NCBI RefSeq assembly: GCF_021728395.1
Contig: NZ_JAKKCM010000009.1
Span: 119,144 to 183,143, forward strand
Reading direction: 5' to 3'
Length of the DNA stretch: 64,000 bases
DNA from: Vibrio sp. J1-1
GTDB lineage: Bacteria; Pseudomonadota; Gammaproteobacteria; Enterobacterales; Vibrionaceae
Part shown: positions 61,135-64,000 of the stretch, in pieces
Layout: every line of letters starts with the position of its first letter
Numbering within the stretch: position 1 is the stretch's first letter
Notes under the pieces: generated by a model
Database searches by the model: none
Seen by the model: the letters and a program-made list of their open reading frames with translations, nothing else
What the model was told of the DNA's origin: nothing
Translations under genes and position numbers: made by a program

Positions 61135-62320
61135 AAATTGTCCCTCTAAATCGACCAGTTTCGGGTATTGTGAGACCCAGGCTTTAGCTGCAACTAAAGC
61201 TTTCCATATAGTAGTTCGTTTAAACGCTGGCTCCTCCGTTGAGAGACCGATAACAAACATGAACGCTACATAGGACTCCAAGCATAAACCTCGAATAGTC
61301 GACTGGGTCTCGAACCCGCATTACGCAAGCAAGAGTTAGCTTATTATGAATACTAAATTGAAGCAAAGCATCAACGTCGGAGTTGATACAGGTAAAACAC
61401 AATTAGATATCCACATCAGGCCGTTAGACATATTTTTCTCGGTAGAAAACACAGACAAAGGTATCAAAAAAGCATTGGGCATCATTAACAAATACAGTCC
61501 TGAACGCATCGTAATTGAAGCCACGGGCCGCTTAGAGATGCCATTCGTACTGGCTTGTACCGAGGCCAATTTACCTATTGTACGTGCCAACCCCGTACAC
61601 ATTAAACGCTTTGCTGGTGCTATTGGCCGAAGAGCTAAAAATGATCGTTTAGACGCTGAACTCATTGCACACTATGGTGAAGCCATTAAGCCTCAATTAA
61701 CTATCATTAAAGCAGGAAATATCAGATTAATGAGTGACTTAGTTATTCGAAGGAATCAGTTACTATCAATGCAGACAATGGAAAAGAACCGTATACAAGT
61801 ACTCCCTAAAAGTCTGCATTCAACAATCAAACCAATGCTTACAGCTATGAAGAATCAAATTACCAAGATTGAAAGTAAGCTTGTTAAACTCATTGAAGAT
61901 AGTCCGGAATATCAGTCTAAAAATACTATTCTACAAAGCGTTCCTGGCATCGGAAATATCGCTGCAGCATCGATAATCAGTAATGTACCTGAGTTAGGTT
62001 ACATCACCAATAAACAAGCTGCTTCTCTCATTGGCGTAGCCCCAATAACGAGAGAAAGTGGGCGCTACAAGGGAAAGCGAGTAATCCAAGGTGGACGAGC
62101 ACAAGTTCGGACAGTTTTATACAAGGCTATGATGTCAGCAATGCAATGTAACCCCGTATTCAAGGCCACTTACACAAGACTTGTAGCAGCAGGAAAACCC
62201 AAAAAGATCGCTATCATTGCATGTGTTCGCAAGATGGTGGTGATCTTAAATACGATGCTACGAAATGGCGTCATGTGGGATGAGAACATAGCTAAAAATT
62301 AGTTATTGACGCCATAGTCG
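61130..62320 (+). mobile_element. IS110-family insertion sequence in attC, with probable bridge RNA in its left end
   Basis: About 1.19 kb, ends approximate because IS110 elements lack clear terminal repeats. A single transposase gene takes up the right part; 216 bp of non-coding DNA lies on the left and only about 18 bp on the right, the layout of the IS110 group, whose left end encodes the bridge RNA. In it TTAAACGC (61220-61227) repeats the left target flank, and TAACAAAC (61251-61258) is the reverse complement of the right flank GTTTGTTA. Confidence 0.78.
61346..62302 (+). CDS. IS110-family DEDD transposase (recombinase), intact
   Basis: The 318-residue protein has the RuvC-like DEDD domain (VGVDTGKTQLDI with the first Asp, RIVIEATGRLEMPF with Glu, and RAKNDRLDAELIA with the last Asp pair), a helical linker, and the transposase-20 domain (SVPGIGNIAAASIISNVPEL, ASLIGVAPITRESGRYKG) with the catalytic Ser expected near ESGRYKG. 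No frameshift is present, unlike the other two IS110-type genes in the window. The recombinase uses a bridge RNA to choose its target; here that target is the end of an attC. Confidence 0.92.
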   Translation: MNTKLKQSINVGVDTGKTQLDIHIRPLDIFFSVENTDKGIKKALGIINKYSPERIVIEATGRLEMPFVLACTEANLPIVRANPVHIKRFAGAIGRRAKNDRLDAELIAHYGEAIKPQLTIIKAGNIRLMSDLVIRRNQLLSMQTMEKNRIQVLPKSLHSTIKPMLTAMKNQITKIESKLVKLIEDSPEYQSKNTILQSVPGIGNIAAASIISNVPELGYITNKQAASLIGVAPITRESGRYKGKRVIQGGRAQVRTVLYKAMMSAMQCNPVFKATYTRLVAAGKPKKIAIIACVRKMVVILNTMLRNGVMWDENIAKN

Positions 62321-62327
62321 TTTGTTA

Positions 62328-62688
62328 GTTGCCAAACCTAAAGCTTTGATTTGAAGTTGATTGCCGCTTTGCCAACACTAACTTTACGTACGTTGAAAAA
62401 CTAAAATCAGGCGTAGATCCAAAGCGCCTGTCACTGAAACCACTTAGAATTCAAAACGCCGTAGAAAGCGGACTAACAACACCAAAAAGATCTTTTGAGA
62501 AGACAATATTACAAAGCTGACTTTCAACAAGTAAATCGGTTTCTGAAATAGAAAATTCAACTACAAAAGAAACCAACGACCGATTTTCACAAACCCGAAC
62601 GATTCAAAATTGAAGTACGAAAACCCAACCAAAAACACACTGACTTTAACTCTAAACATTCTGATTTAGCTGCGCTTTTCTCCTTGGC
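62328..62688 (-). other. Cassette without a recognisable gene (361 bp)
   Basis: Lies between the R' end of one attC and the next attC. The longest minus-strand frame with a ribosome site is 32 codons (62561-62659; AAGGAG 19 bases before its ATG), hydrophobic and Phe/Val-rich, which may be chance. Probably a non-coding or decayed cassette. Confidence 0.5.
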
Positions 62689-62814
62689 AACTAACGCCCT
62701 GTTAAGGGGTGAGCAACGCAATACTAAAGCCGCCGCAAACCACCTTAATCGCTAAAACCAACGCATAGTGAAAATGCCACGCGTTGCGAATCCCTCTTGA
62801 ACAGTTTGTTATAG
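62689..62814 (-). repeat. attC site
   Basis: About 126 bp from AACTAAC to GTTATAG, with GGTGAGCAACGCAATAC and GCCACGCGTTGCGAATCC arms, nearly identical in the arms to the 60449 site. Confidence 0.9.
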
Positions 62815-62815
62815 C

Positions 62816-63190
62816 TCAAGCGTAAACGTATTGCTCAACTCTCTTACCATGGTCATCAACAGTAATGGCTTTAACATATACCTGATGATTTTTAGCCATG
62901 TAGACTTGAAGATAAAACTCTTTAAGGCGATCTAAAGAAACATTGTGACTAGCTGCATGTTTCGGAAGCCATTCTCGGTAGTAACCTATTGATTTTCTGA
63001 TTCTAGGAGTAAGCCTAAACAACTCCTCAGTACGAACTGGAATCCAAGAAATCTGAACGGGCTTACCTTTGTTCATGCGAGCTAAAGTATATAAATCTTC
63101 AAATATAAATGCGTCATCAACATAGTTGCACCCACCAACAAATGAATGGGTGAAGTTGTGAGCCATTGATTTAATTAACTTATACTTCAT
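62816..63190 (-). CDS. Cassette-encoded hypothetical protein (124 aa)
   Basis: Not recognised. The protein is soluble, basic and aromatic-rich, with FIFEDLYTLARMNKGKPVQISW in the middle and RLKEFYLQVYMAKNHQVYVKAI near the end. No membrane segment or signal. CAGGGG lies just before the ATG. The stop is one base from its attC. The start of the gene overlaps by four bases the stop of the LysE-type gene that now reads through the damaged attC. Confidence 0.65.
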   Translation of the reverse strand: MKYKLIKSMAHNFTHSFVGGCNYVDDAFIFEDLYTLARMNKGKPVQISWIPVRTEELFRLTPRIRKSIGYYREWLPKHAASHNVSLDRLKEFYLQVYMAKNHQVYVKAITVDDHGKRVEQYVYA

Positions 63191-63804
63191 GTTACCCCTG
63201 AGCTATAACGCCGCGTTAAGTAGTGAGCAACGCTACCACCTACACTAAACCATGACACCGTAAACACAAAACTTAACCCAAACCATTGCCTTAAATACAT
63301 TCCGAATATGGCATAAATCGATATTGCACCCATTTCTAGAATTAAGAACGTAGCCCCTAAAGTGAAGAACTGCTCATTTACGCTAGCCGAAACATCAACG
63401 AATTGTGGCAGAAAGGCTGTAAAGATTAAGATAGCCTTTGGATTACCGGCGGCTAACAAAAATTCTTGTTTAGCTAAACCTAGTCGGTTGCGAGTTTTTT
63501 CTAGTTCAGAAACAGGACTTGCTTCCGAACGCCAAAGGTTAAAGGCAATCCACAGCAAGTAAGCTGCGCCCACAACTTTGATGGTCAGAAACAGAGCCTC
63601 AGATGCATAGAGAACAGCAGCTAAACCTGAAGCAGCCAAAGCAATCATTACAGCGAATGCAGCAATTCGACCAAGGCCAGCAATGAAAGCGGATTTAAAA
63701 CCGTAACAACGAGCATTGTTCATAGACAATAGGTTGTTTGGGCCTGGAGTTATATTGAGCGCAAAACACGCAGGTATAAAGAACAATAACTTCCAGATTT
63801 CCAC
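63187..63804 (-). CDS. Cassette-encoded LysE/RhtB-family exporter, C-terminus altered by attC fusion
   Basis: The 205-residue inner-membrane protein has the family opening FFIPACFALNITPGPNNLLSMNNA and about five hydrophobic helices; RhtB relatives export amino acids or homoserine lactones. The start is a GTG eight bases after GAGG. The natural C-terminal helix is lost: after GMYLRQ (about residue 167) the frame enters the middle of an attC and continues with about 38 residues (for example HYLTRRYSSGVT) encoded by attC sequence before stopping at 63187. Activity is uncertain. Confidence 0.8.
   Translation of the reverse strand: MEIWKLLFFIPACFALNITPGPNNLLSMNNARCYGFKSAFIAGLGRIAAFAVMIALAASGLAAVLYASEALFLTIKVVGAAYLLWIAFNLWRSEASPVSELEKTRNRLGLAKQEFLLAAGNPKAILIFTAFLPQFVDVSASVNEQFFTLGATFLILEMGAISIYAIFGMYLRQWFGLSFVFTVSWFSVGGSVAHYLTRRYSSGVT
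63203..63290 (-). repeat. Truncated attC fused to the LysE-type gene
   Basis: Plus-strand CTATAACGCCGCGTTAAGTAGTGAGCAACGC and the following spacer are typical, but the second arm and R' box are missing; LysE-coding sequence follows at about 63285. The site should not recombine. Confidence 0.7.
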
Positions 63805-63820
63805 GATATTTCCTCCATAA

Positions 63821-63948
63821 AACTAACGCCGCGTTAAGTGGTGAGCAACGCATACCACTACATTTAAAGTATTGTGCCGTAAACACCAAAGATGAAGCAA
63901 ACCGAAAATGCCGAGCGTTGGGAATCCGTCTTAAACGCCTTGTTATAC
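63821..63948 (-). repeat. attC site
   Basis: About 128 bp from AACTAAC to GTTATAC, arms GGTGAGCAACGCATACC and GCCGAGCGTTGGGAATCC. It ends with TTAAACGCCTTGTTATAC, close to the IS110 target. The last 52 bp of the window belong to the next cassette, in which no gene can be called. Confidence 0.9.
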
Positions 63949-64000
63949 CGCTTGGTTGAGGCTAAAATGACCAACATAAAGACCACTTAAGAGACCTATT

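Noticed and set aside
46858-64000. CRISPR-like repeat array
   Set aside because: The repeated units are ~100-130 bp imperfect palindromes with RYYYAAC/GTTRRRY ends and variable genes between them, i.e. attC sites; no short direct repeats or cas genes are seen.

Overview
The window looks like a chromosomal accessory region of a Vibrio species (about 40-45% GC in its core). The strongest clue is a run of VCR-like attC sites from about 46.9 kb to the right edge, the hallmark of a Vibrio superintegron. No tRNA, rRNA or CRISPR array was seen.

Region 1 (1-7249) is a purine-ring/allantoin catabolic locus. On the minus strand lie an NCS1 permease, an amidase, a gamma-glutamyltransferase-fold oxamate amidohydrolase-like enzyme (HpxW type) and the start of a PucG/HpxJ-type aminotransferase, the last three joined by one-base stop/start overlaps. 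Divergently lie a GntR/FCD regulator, an allantoin/hydantoin racemase (HpxA type) and a PuuE-type allantoinase. Two identical 12-bp palindromes in the divergent promoter are probable GntR operators. A short stretch (7250-8300) then holds two small unknown genes, one behind a perfect FNR box.

Region 2 (8458-33747) is a complete extracellular contractile injection system (eCIS, Afp/PVC type): Afp16-like cap, one unknown protein, sheath, two tube proteins, DUF5908, LysM hub protein, VgrG-like spike, PAAR tip, gp25, Afp11-like baseplate, a tail-fibre-like protein, Afp12-like baseplate, a 1263-aa tape measure and a 911-aa multi-domain membrane protein. Downstream are two AT-rich candidate cargo genes, a DUF4157 protein, and the AAA+ ATPase (Afp15). 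The two candidate cargo proteins and the DUF4157 protein share an LEDNR motif near residues 29-37 followed by a (V/I)Q(R/S) motif, which could be a loading or processing tag.

Region 3 (33931-45634) is an IS-riddled island carrying a Fur-box-preceded operon of TonB-dependent receptor, M16 lipoprotein protease and SbmA/YddA-type ABC protein. That gene set resembles the Fus system for importing and digesting iron-containing proteins such as ferredoxin. The island is flanked by a 1223-bp direct duplication of most of the eCIS ATPase gene; the right copy is truncated.

Region 4 (46858-64000) is the cassette array, with attC sites and most genes oriented on the minus strand, so the integrase should lie beyond the right edge. 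Cassettes encode small membrane proteins, a cupin, an alpha/beta hydrolase, a GST, a toxin-antitoxin pair (reversed), a pRiA4b ORF-3-like protein and a LysE/RhtB exporter. A 7-kb siderophore-uptake operon (FyuA-like receptor, two YbtP/YbtQ-like ABC proteins, RhtX/YbtX-like MFS) sits inside the array between two damaged attC sites. An intact IS110-family element sits exactly in an attC, and its non-coding left end contains two short segments matching the two sides of that target, as expected for a bridge RNA guide.
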